Positions 47,705 to 59,831 of a stretch of 64,000 bases of DNA are shown piece after piece (position 1 is the first letter of the stretch; the number at the start of each line of letters is the position of its first letter). Made by a program: the position numbers and the translations under genes. The notes beneath the pieces are model-generated. The model did not search any database, had not been told where the DNA came from, and saw only the letters and a program-made list of their open reading frames with translations. The DNA is from Tubulanus polymorphus. Taxonomy: Eukaryota > Nemertea > Palaeonemertea > Tubulaniformes > Tubulanidae. The stretch spans positions 25,766,153 through 25,830,152 of the forward strand of contig NC_134028.1 in NCBI RefSeq assembly GCF_964204645.1. The letters are read 5' to 3'.

Positions 47705-50700
47705 TTATTTGCGCATTTCTCGGTCAATCCACGGTAGAATTGCCTTCACACTCGCGTACACTCCCGGAGCACCGGGTTTCGCGCAGCCGTGGCCCCACGA
47801 TGTTACGCCAACCAATGTGTATGAACCTAAAAAAGGAAAAAATGTGTCTGAAGTGATTTCAAACCATGTATGGATTGTTGTGATTTACAAAATGTTTGAC
47901 CAAGTTCCACAGCTGTAAATTAAAGCTAATACTGATATAGTTTATTCTCAATCTTGGTCAAAATGTCTAAAAAGACAGGACATGTCCTCAGAGTTTCGAT
48001 TTGACTCCAAGTTGAAACTCATTGAAAATGAACGAACTTCCAACTACTATAAGGGGTTTAATCTAACTTAGAAGGACCAAATATTTCTAGTTGCCACTAC
48101 CGGATCACGACCTAACGAACTCCGTGAATTACTTACCACCGACTTGGCAAACTAATGGTCCACCACTATCACCCGAACAAGAATCTATTCCACCTTCCTC
48201 GAAACCGGCGCACAACATCCTATCTGTTAAAGCGTTTTTGTACATCTTCGAACATTCATCATATTTGATTATAGGCACAACCGCCGCCAAAAGGGTCGAC
48301 GAACGAGCTGCAGAAAAGAATTACGAAATACTGCCGATTAGTTCTCACGTTATGTCATCATAGGTTGACTGTAGCCAGCCTAGCTTTGTTGTTTCAATAA
48401 GTGTTCCAATAAATCTGGGCCCAGTTTTATTGATTGGTTTTTTAACTTGAACTCAATTCAGTTTCAATTAAGTTAACCTCCAGGTTAGATTGAATATCAG
48501 TCTTTAAAACGTCCTGAATAATTTCAATTTTAGTGGCTTTAATGATACTGAAATATCGAATTCATACCGCCTCCAGTGCTTCCCCATCCGGAGATCAGAC
48601 ATTTCTGCCCGGTCATTGAGCCGAGGTCGATGTTCGCGGCCGGTAAACATGCCGCTTGTACTTGATCACCGAACCTAATACCGCGTCCATCCTTCGGCTT
48701 AATCTTAATCAAAGCGTAGTCGTAATCCACGGACTCATCTAATGCTGAAATAGACAAATGATATGTATAGAGGTTATTCGATCTTAAACATCTTGTTCTC
48801 AATCGACAAGAACACCGTAATCAAAAAAGTTACAAATTGTCAAATTGACAACTACCGAATAGCCTCTATAGGCTAAAATATAACTTTCAACGACTTCAAA
48901 TTTCGACGAAAGACCAGCCTGGTTTATGCGTCGTAAAATACTGATTACTGAACAACACTTTCAATATTCGTGGACTACGTACGATCGTATTCGGGGTGGG
49001 AAATGATTCTATCAACGTCGAATTCTTCTTCTGCCGCGTCAGGACTCTCGTTATCATGATCGCCGACTCTCATTTTATAGATTTCCTTGTCGCTGTCACT
49101 GAAATATCCAGAAATTCATTCTGATTCAAGACCATCGGACAAAGGTTTAGCACTTAAACGAAGCTGTCATTTCAACGGTGTCTACAGTCAGTCTGTTATA
49201 ACGCCACCCTTTTTAATGCCACTGCTCACAACGCCAACATTTTTCAGAGAACAAATTTCCTTTAATCTAACTAAAATTTACTGGAAAATACCTTGCTTTA
49301 TAACGCCAAATGCGTTATAATGCCATGTTTTTATTGGCCCGATCGTATCACAAAGGACTATAATATATTGTACTAAAATTCGTGTCGTTTTGGACACTTA
49401 ACCTATGTATCTAACACAAACAGATAGATAAGCAGTTTCTGATTATCTCGAGGACTGACTTACTGATAGCAATGGGCAGCAGATAGAATCCAATAATCGT
49501 TGAGAATGGTACCACCGCAAAACCGGCCGCTGTATTTTCTAACACCGACTTGCCACGGGTAAGCCCCGTACACTGCAGGAAAACCACCGACAATCCTGGG
49601 CTGGGCCTGATCTATCAATCTTTTACCGCAAGTAGCAACAGTTGCTGAAATAAGAATCCATTTCATCGATGTTAATATTTGGACATTCTTTTATAGTAAA
49701 ACAGCAAACGAAGTTGTTCATTCATACATGTAGTTGGTGGTGCAACAGTCGTTGGTTTGGGTATCGTAGTGGCAACTTCATTATCAGTGAGACAGACAAC
49801 CGAAACATCCTCAGCATGTCCACAGTCGTTGATTCCCCAATTTTTGTGTGAACATTCGCCTATCGTTTTCTCCGTGCCAGTGCATTCGACATCATCGAGC
49901 CAAATAATTGATTTACCTTTGCCGAACTTACCAGTATATGCGACGCCGTTAGTTCTGTATTAGAAATTACAGCAATTATGAAGTAAAGGGTAGAATTGGA
50001 CTAAGACGCAAACGGAGGGGTCAACATGAATGTCAGCCATACCCAAAACCGAGCATCTTACAGACCACACTGGCCGCTTTATTGTCAAATAAATCATCAC
50101 ATACAGATCCTTTAACGCCATTCCTTGTGATCTCAACACGACCTTCGCGACTATTTGTACCGTTTACGAGAGCCACATCAAAACTGTCTGTAAAAAAATA
50201 GCATGAACTGATTGTGATTATTCGATCCGGTGAGTGACGTGTTCGCAGAGGTGCATATGTTACCATTACGCGATACAGGTTAACCCTCTATCGTCCCCAG
50301 ATCTTTTGATAAACGCACATAGTTGTAAGCTTGTAGTCCTTACTTACCACAGCTTTTTTCGTCTGAATTGTCCAAGCAATCATTATCGCCATCACACACA
50401 AAAGAAACAGGCACGCAGTTCTTATTTTTACACTGGAATTCGTCATTTTTGCAGCCTATAGGAAATAGATTGGAATATGTAGTGTCGAAACGTTCATATC
50501 AGACAAGAAAACGTTGAATTGGACGAAACTCGCGTTTCATCTACCTCTATGTTTTGTTAGGCAAACTACTCCGGCCGATTCCCACGACTGACAATCGTGA
50601 TTTTTCCAACCTGAAAATTCACAGTCTGCCAACGATTTTTCGGTGCCATCACATTTCACGTCATCCATAAAGAATGTCAGCTGACCGTTCCCAAAGTGAC

Positions 50701-53700
50701 TTTTTCCTACAGCCCGATCCGCACCTCTGGTGAAAAATAAACATAGCACATTTTATGTCGTGCCGGAGAATGATTTAGCCTATTTCGTGTACTCACTGAT
50801 CATAGCCTAGCTGTTTGCAGACGACATCGGCATCGTCCGAACCCCAACGATCGTCGCACACGAGACCCCATTGACCGTTGTATTGAACCTCTACTCGTCC
50901 TTCAGATGCACTTCCGCCATCTGCTAATCGTATTCTAAATGGTGAGTCGGTACCTAATAAAGTTACGTTATACGTAATGACGATCATTGGATAATCATCG
51001 CCGTTTCACAAATACTCGCAATTTACTCGTAATTTAATTTACATCTTAACTTCAAATTTCTGTTGAACATACATGGCAAAGAGCTGCCAACTGCTACTAA
51101 GATGTCTCGCGACACACGATATAAGGTCCTTCAGTGATGGCATCGTTATGGCAATAGTGTATCAGGTAAGTCTCAATTTATCATCCAAATAGATGTAAGA
51201 TGACCAAGTAGGCCACAATTTATTGTAAGGGTCTATATGAATATACACCAATTTCTTTTAATGTCTTATGTTTGTTGTAATACTGGTGCAAATGTCTTTA
51301 CGTATTATGACTTCCAACCTACCGCAGCCTTCCTCGTCAGAAAGATCTCCACAATCATCCTTTCCGTTACACTTGTCTGTTTTACTGATACATCGTCCAT
51401 TTTTGCACGCAAAATTACTCGTTGCGTCGCACGACCCTGATAGAAACTAATTGTTATCAGATCTACGGTATTTCATTTGGGATTGAATCATGAAAACATT
51501 TTCTGATCTTTGCAACATTCTGAACATATCTTTTATTTCCTTCTTACCGATTAATGCTGTGACTTCGTAGTAATCGTTTCCAGTACTGGGTTCAATGTAT
51601 GCTCCTAACGTTTTCGAATTCGATTCGCTAAATAGACAACTTTCTTCGACCGCATTAAAGGTAAATGACCTACACACCCATTCAGAATTCAGACAAATTG
51701 ATGCGCACTGAAAACACAATCACGAATTTCTCAGGTCTTATACAATTATGAGTGAACTAAGAAGAATTGATCGGTAATCAATCGATTGATTCAAACCTAC
51801 ATTTTCAGTGGTAACATATAGATATTTCTGCGTCGCATACTCATCAACGACTAGTCTAGAATCCACATGCTTCGTGAATTCCGACAACTTATTTTCTAGT
51901 GTGAAAGCAAAAACAATCAACACATGTACATGTATTGGTACAAGAAGGAGCATCTCGGGACCGCTTTATAGACTATTACCTTAAACTCGGCGGTTAACTC
52001 AATTCATTTTCAATTGAATCAGCCCCACGGTTAAAGGTAATACACATCTATATAACCGGTCCTAGGAAAATTGAGGGTCAAAAGCATATAATGACTGATG
52101 GGACGTTTCAGGACTAAATTTACCGCATTGAAGTTCATCTTCACCATCGGGACAATCTTCCTCTCCGTCACAAGCCCACCAAGATGGAATACACGTCCTG
52201 CAAAAGAAAGCAGTATTATAGATCGTGTTAGATTCTTAAGGCTGGTTTTACGGACGGTTTCCAGCTAGCTTTTTCCAGCTGCCGCAGGAAACCGCTCGTC
52301 GTGAAAACCAGCCTTTAGCGCTAGAATCTTTGTACGCGTACGTACTTGGTTTGAGTTTTGTAACAATGATACATATTGTCTTGGCAAATTCCTCCGGGAC
52401 CTATAAATGAGTAATAAGGAATTATATACAACAAAATAATGCTCTGATACGTTATTGAATATGTAACTATTTGGATGACATATCATCAAAGTGATCCGGT
52501 CTAATTACTTTGGGTAGTTGGTACTGGAGCTGGTGTGGTTACATCTCCACATTTCTGTAGGTCGCAATATCCGTATTGTCCCAAATCGTGGTTGGTCCAA
52601 CACCAAGGTTTTTTATCGCTGTCCGGATTACGACAGTAGTTATGATCACCAAGACCCTGAAATTATGCGATCATTCGCAGTATATGCAAAAATGTGTAAC
52701 TTTATCATTTCTTATGATTTTTCAATTTCATCCACAAATTATGAATCAATGCATTATTGTTCAATGCAACCGTATATGTATTTAGTATTGCGTGCCCAAT
52801 TCCATGATCACAGTCAAGATTTGGACTTACAGCATCGGGGAATAAAGTTGGATTGGCAAGTGATGATCCGGTCCATTTCAAACACAAAGAACCCAATTGT
52901 GTCCTGAACGCTTTACCCGCATAGTCGACACCGTTACCATTGTAACATTCTGAAATCAGAATAAGTGAAATATCTCTTCTTCCCTCATTTCCAATGTTCA
53001 TAGAATGTTCATGATTCATAGAATCTAGACTATAGCATTAGTTGTATATGTACATCTAATTGGAACGTACCCTTTAGAGATGTTGTAACAGCATTTTTTT
53101 CACAGACGAATGGTAACTGATGCGTACACGATCCCGTAGTCCAGAAGTAGTACTGAACGTCGGCAATGTCAGCTCCTACTGGGAATCTATTTTTCAAAAT
53201 TATACATTTTCTAGTACTGTCTCCGCTGCTTATCAGCGGCTCTTTATTCGTCGTGGTTGATCCTGTAAATAGATTAGGGTTTTTAACTCCATCTTCGGAT
53301 CTTCGTTAATCGTCCCGACGCGTTATCAAATACGAACCACCATCTTTCGGAGGTATCCAGTTGCTAAATGTTACGTCATGTATGTCGTCGGCCCATGTCC
53401 ATTTCGTTGCATCGTTACCTTTTCTTTGTCCAGCCGTGTAAACGCCATTTGACGTTGCATCTACAGGAGACAAGTGATAGTAGCAGGCAAATGAGAAGAT
53501 ATTTTGTTCATTATGATATACCTGTTCTTCTATATACCTAGCTACATTATCTTTTAGATTTCAAAGTTAGATAAGATCCATTTTATCAGATGTATTAAGA
53601 TCTATCTTCTACTTGTCAAATATGTTAAGGTCTATCATCTATTTATCAGATTTATTAAGATCTATCATCTATTTATCAGATATGTTAAGATATATCTATT

Positions 53701-55223
53701 GTTATTACTACTTACCTAATTGTGTATTGTAAAGAAGGTCGGAGATAAAGTCGTTCTCCAGCTGTGACTCAATATTCACTAACCGGGCATCGAAACTTTT
53801 GCAAGTAGCGCGAGCATTTCGAAATGATTTCTTATCGGTGAAGACTTTGTAACAAATACCATGGTTATTGATCCAGTCCACAGGACAACCTGAAAACAAC
53901 AACAAATTTATCTCGTCTTTTTCTAAGAAATTAAGTAATATTTATTGCTTGCGATAAAGGGTCACGACGCGGTTTTTGTCTGTTCAAAGGTACGGACAAC
54001 GCATTATTCGTGGCAAAAAGTTTGATCCTGGTTTGTTTCATCATGGACTTAAGTATGAATATATGTATCTTAACAGGAGTTATCTTCAGCAGTAAAGCGG
54101 AAGATGGCTACATCTATTAGGATACAATAGAAACGTTGAAATTAACTACTAGCTCAACGAAACCTTTCGGAATCGTTTTCATTTTGTATTGTGGGTTTTA
54201 CTGTATTTCATAATTTACCTGGAGCTAACCGACACTCAACTCCTGACGACTCAAACGACGAACAATCGTGGTTTTCATCGTAAGCGCAATCGTGTAGCGA
54301 CTTCTCATCCCCGAAACAGAAAGTATCGTCCATCAGTACGTCATTGTAATTCCATTTACCTCGTCCATACCCGGCTGTGGTTATCGCTTTAGAAGCACCT
54401 CTACAATGATCATTATAATCATCAATAACAGTGAAATAGTTGAAAACAGATAATGATCGTGGATTAAAGCTCACAATTTGAATCCGAGCTGTCGACAAGT
54501 GACATTAGCATCTTTCATATCCCAGTAGTCGTCGCATACTATTCCCCAAGATTCTTGTAAATATACCTCAACTCTTCCAGCGTGACCAGCAGCGCTACCG
54601 TTACCTCGTAATCTATATTCATAAACGAAAAATATCAACTATAAAAAGTTAAGTCATTGAATGTGGACTAATTTTAACACACAACACTTCGGCTCCGTTC
54701 CCACTTACCGAACTAGTTGACCGCTTTTCGGCAGCCATATCGGTTTGTTTTCGATAAATTCCTCTTCGATTATTACCTCTTCGTCATCGGTTATTTCATC
54801 TTCATGAAAATCTGGTATTGTCGGGGCTGGTGTTGTTGGGACTTCCTCTAACTCTTCCTCTTCTTCGCTATAATCACCCCAACCCCATATAGCACGTTTA
54901 CTTCTCTCACGTGTTCCTGCGCTCTTTCCCACATCTTCGCTATCGACCTGAAAAATCGTTACGCCAAATTTCTTGATTTTGGATTGATTACAACGTAACT
55001 CGGTTGCACAGTCGTGACTTCTAAAGATCTTTGAAGCAGTTTATATGTTGTTACATTGGCCAGAGAACAAAAATGTAATTTGTCCTGACTATGCAAAAGA
55101 AATATCTTCTGTTCTAAGAATGATTGTGGGATGTTTTATGGAACGTACCTTGTATTTTGGTCTTGCTTCACTGTGCATTAGCACAATGGCCAGGACCACT
55201 AGCTTCAAGATACTTATATGCAT
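47705..55223 (-). CDS. Mosaic trypsin-like serine protease with SRCR, CTLD, kringle, LDLa and PAN domains
   Basis: 24 exons, 1157 aa: 55149-55223, 54709-54947, 54475-54612, 54219-54400, 53716-53889, 53338-53460, 53071-53262, 52831-52949, 52509-52656, 52346-52400, 52124-52197, 51801-51895, 51548-51707, 51323-51436, 50797-50953, 50545-50726, 50348-50455, 50043-50187, 49728-49954, 49464-49644, 48983-49098, 48568-48744, 48137-48307, 47705-47826. Order: signal peptide (1-20), acidic linker after a furin-like RERSKR, SRCR (105-211), C-type lectin-like (212-374), six-Cys kringle (375-455), LDLa (464-506), PAN/apple (507-591), LDLa, SRCR, LDLa, SRCR (to about 890), Thr/Pro linker, then S1 protease. 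The zymogen site is R919/IVGG; the triad is H960, D1010, S1108; D1102 marks a trypsin-like pocket. Kringle plus SRCRs plus trypsin recalls neurotrypsin (PRSS12), but the CTLD, PAN and LDLa modules do not, so I give no symbol. Secreted; substrate unknown. Confidence 0.95.
53575..53700. repeat. Tandem repeat, about 37-bp unit, 3-4 copies
   Basis: ATTAAGATCTATC-TCTA-TT-TCAGAT-T words repeat head to tail in the protease intron just after (on its strand) the exon at 53716-53889. Non-coding. Confidence 0.6.
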
Positions 55224-55799
55224 TCCGTGTACACCTAGGCTCTGAACACCTGGTATCTTTGCGCTCTGGCGCTATAAGACTCGCTATCTTGGGGACTATT
55301 CTCATGACTTCGATTAGATATGATTTTGGGACAAACCGTCCGATGAATATTGATCAGGAAATGTTCCCTGAAATCAATAATCAATGTCGGTCAATGCGAT
55401 TAAATGTTGACTTTACGACCTCTTTTTGTTAAAGATCCTGTTGTTTTTGACTGAAGTTCGATTTGAAGGGTATCTATCTATAATTTGACACTGAAATTTG
55501 CAAAATCAATCGCGCATATTCCAATTCAATAGATATATTTCAAAACTGTTATACAAGGTCGGCTAATTCCACAGAATAAATGAATATTTGTCGATTAGCT
55601 TCGAATTAGCAAAGTTTTAATACTTTTCTACGAAACAAGTCAGTTCTATAAGTTCATAAATATTGACACAAAGTCTATTCAATAAAAACCGGTCCCTATT
55701 GAATATGTAAAAAGTGGTTTACAGAGGTATCTTATCTTACTAACATTGCGCTATAGGGTGGGACTAAAATACGTCCTCTACACAACTTATACAAAGACA
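55224..55799. promoter_or_regulatory. Divergent region between the protease and SCPEP1-like copy A
   Basis: 576 bp separate the two start codons, which point away from each other. From about 55615 on, the sequence is duplicated upstream of copy B (about 61940-62122), including GGTTTACAGAGGTATC and the block just before the ATG. No strong core element stands out. A shared bidirectional promoter is inference. Confidence 0.4.
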
Positions 55800-58716
55800 A
55801 TGGTAAGTAAGTAGCATGGCTTATCTGTGTATGTTATTGGAGAGAGCTTCGATTTAGAAACGATCCTCTATTTTGATTTTAGTCTAAAGATAATCCAGCG
55901 TTTGTACCGGATATATCGACGGATTCGTCTGATATAAAATTGTCCGTAACTCCGACACCTGAGACTAAACCGCAGAAAACAGATAATAGTTGTTGTTCAC
56001 CACGATGTCGAACTGTCTTCCTCGTATTTTTGAGTTTCATCGCTGTTTCCTACGCCATTGCGATCACGATAGTTCTTATTCACGAAGGTATGAAATATCA
56101 ACCATTCATAAAGTGAATTGCTTTGCGATGTCATCGACGATAGCGTGTTTGATAAACGGATCGCATTCTGATCGGAAACTTCTTTTTCAGTTTATTTCTC
56201 TGATGAAGGAGAACACGGAATACAACAGGTAACATTATTGTTAATTCTGAAACTACCTTGCACAAATCCACTTCACTCTACTCTTTATCATCGTTCAATC
56301 TACAGAAACAGTTCACCGCTTATGAAGTTCTTGCCAATACGGCACGGGGATACATCGATGTGAGGAAGGGAGCTCATATGTTCTGGTGGCTTTGGTATGC
56401 TATTCCGAAACATACTTACAAAGAAAAACCACTAATCTTATGGATACAGGTGAAAGATTCTTCTTTTGATATCTTCTATTCTATGCTTCTGCAATATTGA
56501 CACATATTTAGGTCTATGTTGTAGGGTGGTCCAGGAGAGTCCGGTGTCGGTATTGGTGGATTTATGGAAATCGGTCCGTATGATACAGATCTCAAATATA
56601 AAAAAGGAAACTGGGTATGGGTACTGGTAACTCTTACGGTACTGGTAACTCTTATGGGTACTGGTACCACTGGTAACTCTTTTTGGTTTGAGAATCTTTG
56701 TCCATATAAAACAGACGCCAAACATCATTACCAAGCCCTTTAGGCTGAAAAAAAATGATACCTTGTTTCTCATTGCTGCTGAGCTTAGCTAGTTAAAAAC
56801 CTATCCAACCTGTGCATTACTTACTAAAGATATCACGATCTGGCGAACAGTAACAGATCTGACAGTTATAGAAAAGAAACTGATTACAAATTCTTTTGCG
56901 ATTTACAAAAGTGACCCGGCCGATTGGGAGAAACAAGACATTAATTAATTCGTTATAAATCTGTTCACTAATTTGCAGGCGGTTCATGCTAATCTGTTGA
57001 TAGTTGATAGTCCGGTAGGAGTTGGTTACAGTTACGTAGACAACGAGTCTCTGAATACTAAAAATACTGATGAAATTATAGCTGATTTAATGTCTTTCCT
57101 AAAGATTTTTTTCAACAAACATCCAGAATTTAAGGTAAACATGACATACATATTTGCAATTTGAATTTCAACTAAGATACAACATGTAAGTAGCTTGCCA
57201 CGGATCTTATGAATTTTTGTATACTTTGCAGACGATACCGTTTCATATATTCGGCGAGTCGTATGGCGGGCGAATAGCGCCTTTACTTGCTAAACAATTA
57301 CACAACGTACGTTCATCGGATACAGATCTGAAGTATTTTTCCAAACCTTCTCGTCAAAATCACCTACAACATTACGTTCTGAAAAAGCGATGAATAAGAA
57401 GTGTAGACTATCTATGTTTATGGAATTTTCGTTGCAGGAAATAATTGGTGGCAAAATGGAATGTTTACTGAAAGGCATAGTTTTAGGTGGACCCGCGGTA
57501 GATATGATGATAGGACCGGTTGCAACGTGGGCCCAATACTTATATACAATGGTAAAAATTAAACCGAATCGAAGCCATCAATGCGCTTTTGAAAACTAAT
57601 CTAAGAACTTTCCTTTTTCAAAGTCGATCATAGAAGAATCGAAAAAAGACGAATACGAACGAGAATATCAGAAATTAATGGTAACATACCAGACAAAGAA
57701 TTATACTGCGATAAGCGAGGAATTCCAAAAGCTTTCTCAGATACCGTACGGTACTGGCATAGACATGTATAACGTGCTCACTTGGAACACAATCGAAGGT
57801 GAGTAAAAACGAATTCGATGAGAAAATAACATAAAACGACGATGAATTTAGTTAACGTAGTTTTTAAATAAAAGACAATTTTAGCCAATATTTTTATTTC
57901 TTTTGTAGAGCTGTTTGGTCCCGTAACTAAACTAATGAACGGAGAGATGAAGAAAGCTGTTGAAATTGTTCCCGAAAACCTAGTTTGGACTGGTAATTGA
58001 GTCACCTCACCGCTAGTAAAGTATCCAGTTTTTATCGTTGCAATGTTAATCAATGTTATATTTTCTCTAATTTTTCCCGCAGATATGAATACAACCGTTA
58101 TGGCGAACGAGTTTGATAATGTTTTTATACCCGTTGTTGACACAGGTAGTTTTTCAGTCGTTATTGATTTCAATTCAGACATCTACCTCTTGACACAAAG
58201 CCTGCAGCACCAGTTGCTTATTTTTCTTGCAGTCGATTTCCTACTGACAAATACCAGTTATCGAGTAACTATTTACAATGGACAATTGGATGTTGTCGTT
58301 AATACGATAGGTAACGTTCGCTTCGTTCGCACAGTTCGAAGATGAAAATATTTTATGATTGAAAAAAGGTATTGTATTAACTGGAATACGAGTTTTTTTG
58401 AATAGGGACAGAAAAATGGTTAAAGAAACTGACATGGTCCGGCATGGAGACCTATTATAACCAAACTCGTACAACTCTAAGAATTAAACCGAAATCAAAA
58501 CCAATAGGATTCAAGAAAACCTACGATAAATTTACATTCTACTGGATACTTAAATCTGGTCATCAGGTAAAATTTAATTCTTTTGATAATGAGACGATTA
58601 TCATTGGATCTGAGGTCGTAGGTTTCTGATAAAAACATTTCTTATTCATTTAGGTTCCACACGATGCTCCTCTGGCAGGCGAATACATGCTCATAGATAT
58701 ACTGAAAAATACCTAA
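55800..58716 (+). CDS. SCPEP1: Membrane-anchored SCPEP1-like serine carboxypeptidase, copy A
   Basis: Fourteen exons, 482 aa: 55800-55802, 55883-56087, 56191-56228, 56306-56449, 56525-56614, 56979-57134, 57232-57306, 57438-57551, 57624-57798, 57909-57992, 58083-58145, 58233-58310, 58406-58566, 58654-58716. Peptidase family S10; SCPEP1 removes C-terminal residues from peptides. Seen: LWIQGGPGESG (oxyanion loop), VDSPVGVGYSYV, FGESYGG with nucleophile S222, VYNGQLD-type IYNGQLDVVV with D402, and FYWILKSGHQVPHDAP with H461; the triad is complete. Unlike the secreted human protein, residues 45-67 form a hydrophobic segment preceded by a Cys/Arg-rich cytosolic tail, so it is probably a type II membrane protein. 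The first coding exon appears to be only the ATG, followed at once by GTAAGT; copy B shares this. An MITE lies in the intron 56615-56978. Confidence 0.92.
56616..56680. repeat. Small minisatellite of GGTACTGGTAACTCTTA units
   Basis: Three to four imperfect units directly follow the exon ending at 56614. The paralogous intron in copy B has only one related word (AACTGGTAAC), so the array expanded after, or contracted since, the gene duplication. Confidence 0.7.
56743..56948. mobile_element. Tourist-like MITE, copy 3 (intron of SCPEP1-like copy A)
   Basis: It starts GGCTGAAAAAAAATGATACC and ends with GACCCGGCCGATTGGGAGAA; the last part of the right terminus is lost. Compared with 4625-4845 it lies in the opposite orientation. 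Confidence 0.65.
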
Positions 58717-59434
58717 AGGAATGACATGAAAACCAAACCCGGCGCAGTAGTTCTAGTACTGTTATAACTGTATATCTATTTTGATATTTTACATCTCTAT
58801 GTTAAACATTTTGTTAACTGTTAATAATAGCTTGAATATTTTTACCGAGGCCAAAATAAAGACATACATGTTTTAAAGAAATGATTTTTATCATTCAGTC
58901 GGTTCGAACTTCCCGTAGTAATCCGGGAATAGGAGCGATAAAGTTTTTGATCTCCGAAATCCTGTACCTCAAGATTTTATGATCGACGAAGAATCTTTCA
59001 TAATTAGGATAAACTTAATGATAATTTTCAGGATTCGAACCAAATCAGGTTTTACAATATATGGATACGGTATCTAAGGTGTTGCTACGGTTGCGGTATA
59101 TGGTTACGGTTCATTAGTCAACAAAGATTGAGCCCACGTGCGGTTGAAAAAATCAGACGGAGGAAAAAAAGTGAAAATCCGTGTCATAAACTAAAAAAAT
59201 TCTTGAATTAAGTCAAGGTAAGTTGAAAATGAAGTTATCTATAGGTTGTATAGATTGTAAAAGTCTTTATTTATTCAGAACCGTAAATTTTAGAAATTCG
59301 TTAATTTAGTGGAATATAGTTTGGTCGTATTTTCTACATTAAAGATGCGTCAGACAACAATTTGTCTCAGTTATATATACAGTGATTCATAGTTAGATAC
59401 GACTTCATTTATTTTCCGAAGATAATGAATCGAA
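58717..59434. other. 3' flank of SCPEP1-like copy A
   Basis: Contains the polyadenylation signal at 58855-58860. Apart from that I see no gene, clear repeat or RNA gene. A B-box-like word at about 59031-59041 on the minus strand is not part of a tRNA fold. Confidence 0.4.
58855..58860 (+). terminator. Polyadenylation signal AATAAA for SCPEP1-like copy A
   Basis: Canonical hexamer 139 nt after the stop codon, in AT-rich sequence. Confidence 0.6.
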
Positions 59435-59831
59435 ATGGAACATTTTTTTTCAATGCTACGAATGTTGAATCGGTTCGAAGAAAGGCCGCCATTTTGTGCC
59501 TGGTGGTTGCTAAAGACGGTACATCACAACCTTTTCCTAGTAACAAGCATAGCAACAACAGATATCCACCAATCACCGGTTGCTATCTTGGTTTTTCAGA
59601 TGATCTTCTTACTGCCAATTGCATTAGCCTTTGACTGCTACAATAACTACCAAAAGAGAAAAGCTGAAGGTCAGAAAGGTTCGTAAGTCAACGATGGACA
59701 ATTCTATTCATTTCGTGCCATCAATGAACAATCATAACGTTTTTTTCAAATTCATTTCTATTTCAGAAGCAGAAGCCGCCGCGCGTAAGAAAAAGAATTT
59801 TGGCGGCATGAAGAAGGGCTTCCTGTTATAA
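59435..59831 (+). CDS. Possible small two-exon membrane protein, 102 aa
   Basis: I do not recognise it. Exon 59435-59678 followed by 59767-59831 joins in frame through GT (59679) and a good pyrimidine-rich AG acceptor (59765-59766). A hydrophobic stretch (about residues 50-67, SPVAILVFQMIFLLPIALAF) is followed by a basic tail (NYQKRKAEGQK, AAARKKKNFGGMKKGFLL). The composed tail looks like a conserved small-protein C-terminus, but I cannot name a family. The true start may be in an upstream exon. A stronger-looking donor GTAAGT a few nt further on would put the second exon out of frame. Modest confidence that it is coding. Confidence 0.35.

Noticed and set aside
49190-49330. Possible Tigger-like element from repeated TATAACGCCA words in a protease intron
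   Set aside because: The two ends do not form a convincing inverted pair, so boundaries could not be supported.
59031-59041. B-box-like GGTTCGAATCC on the minus strand, suggesting a tRNA gene
   Set aside because: No A box at a tRNA spacing, and neither the T stem nor the acceptor stem pairs.
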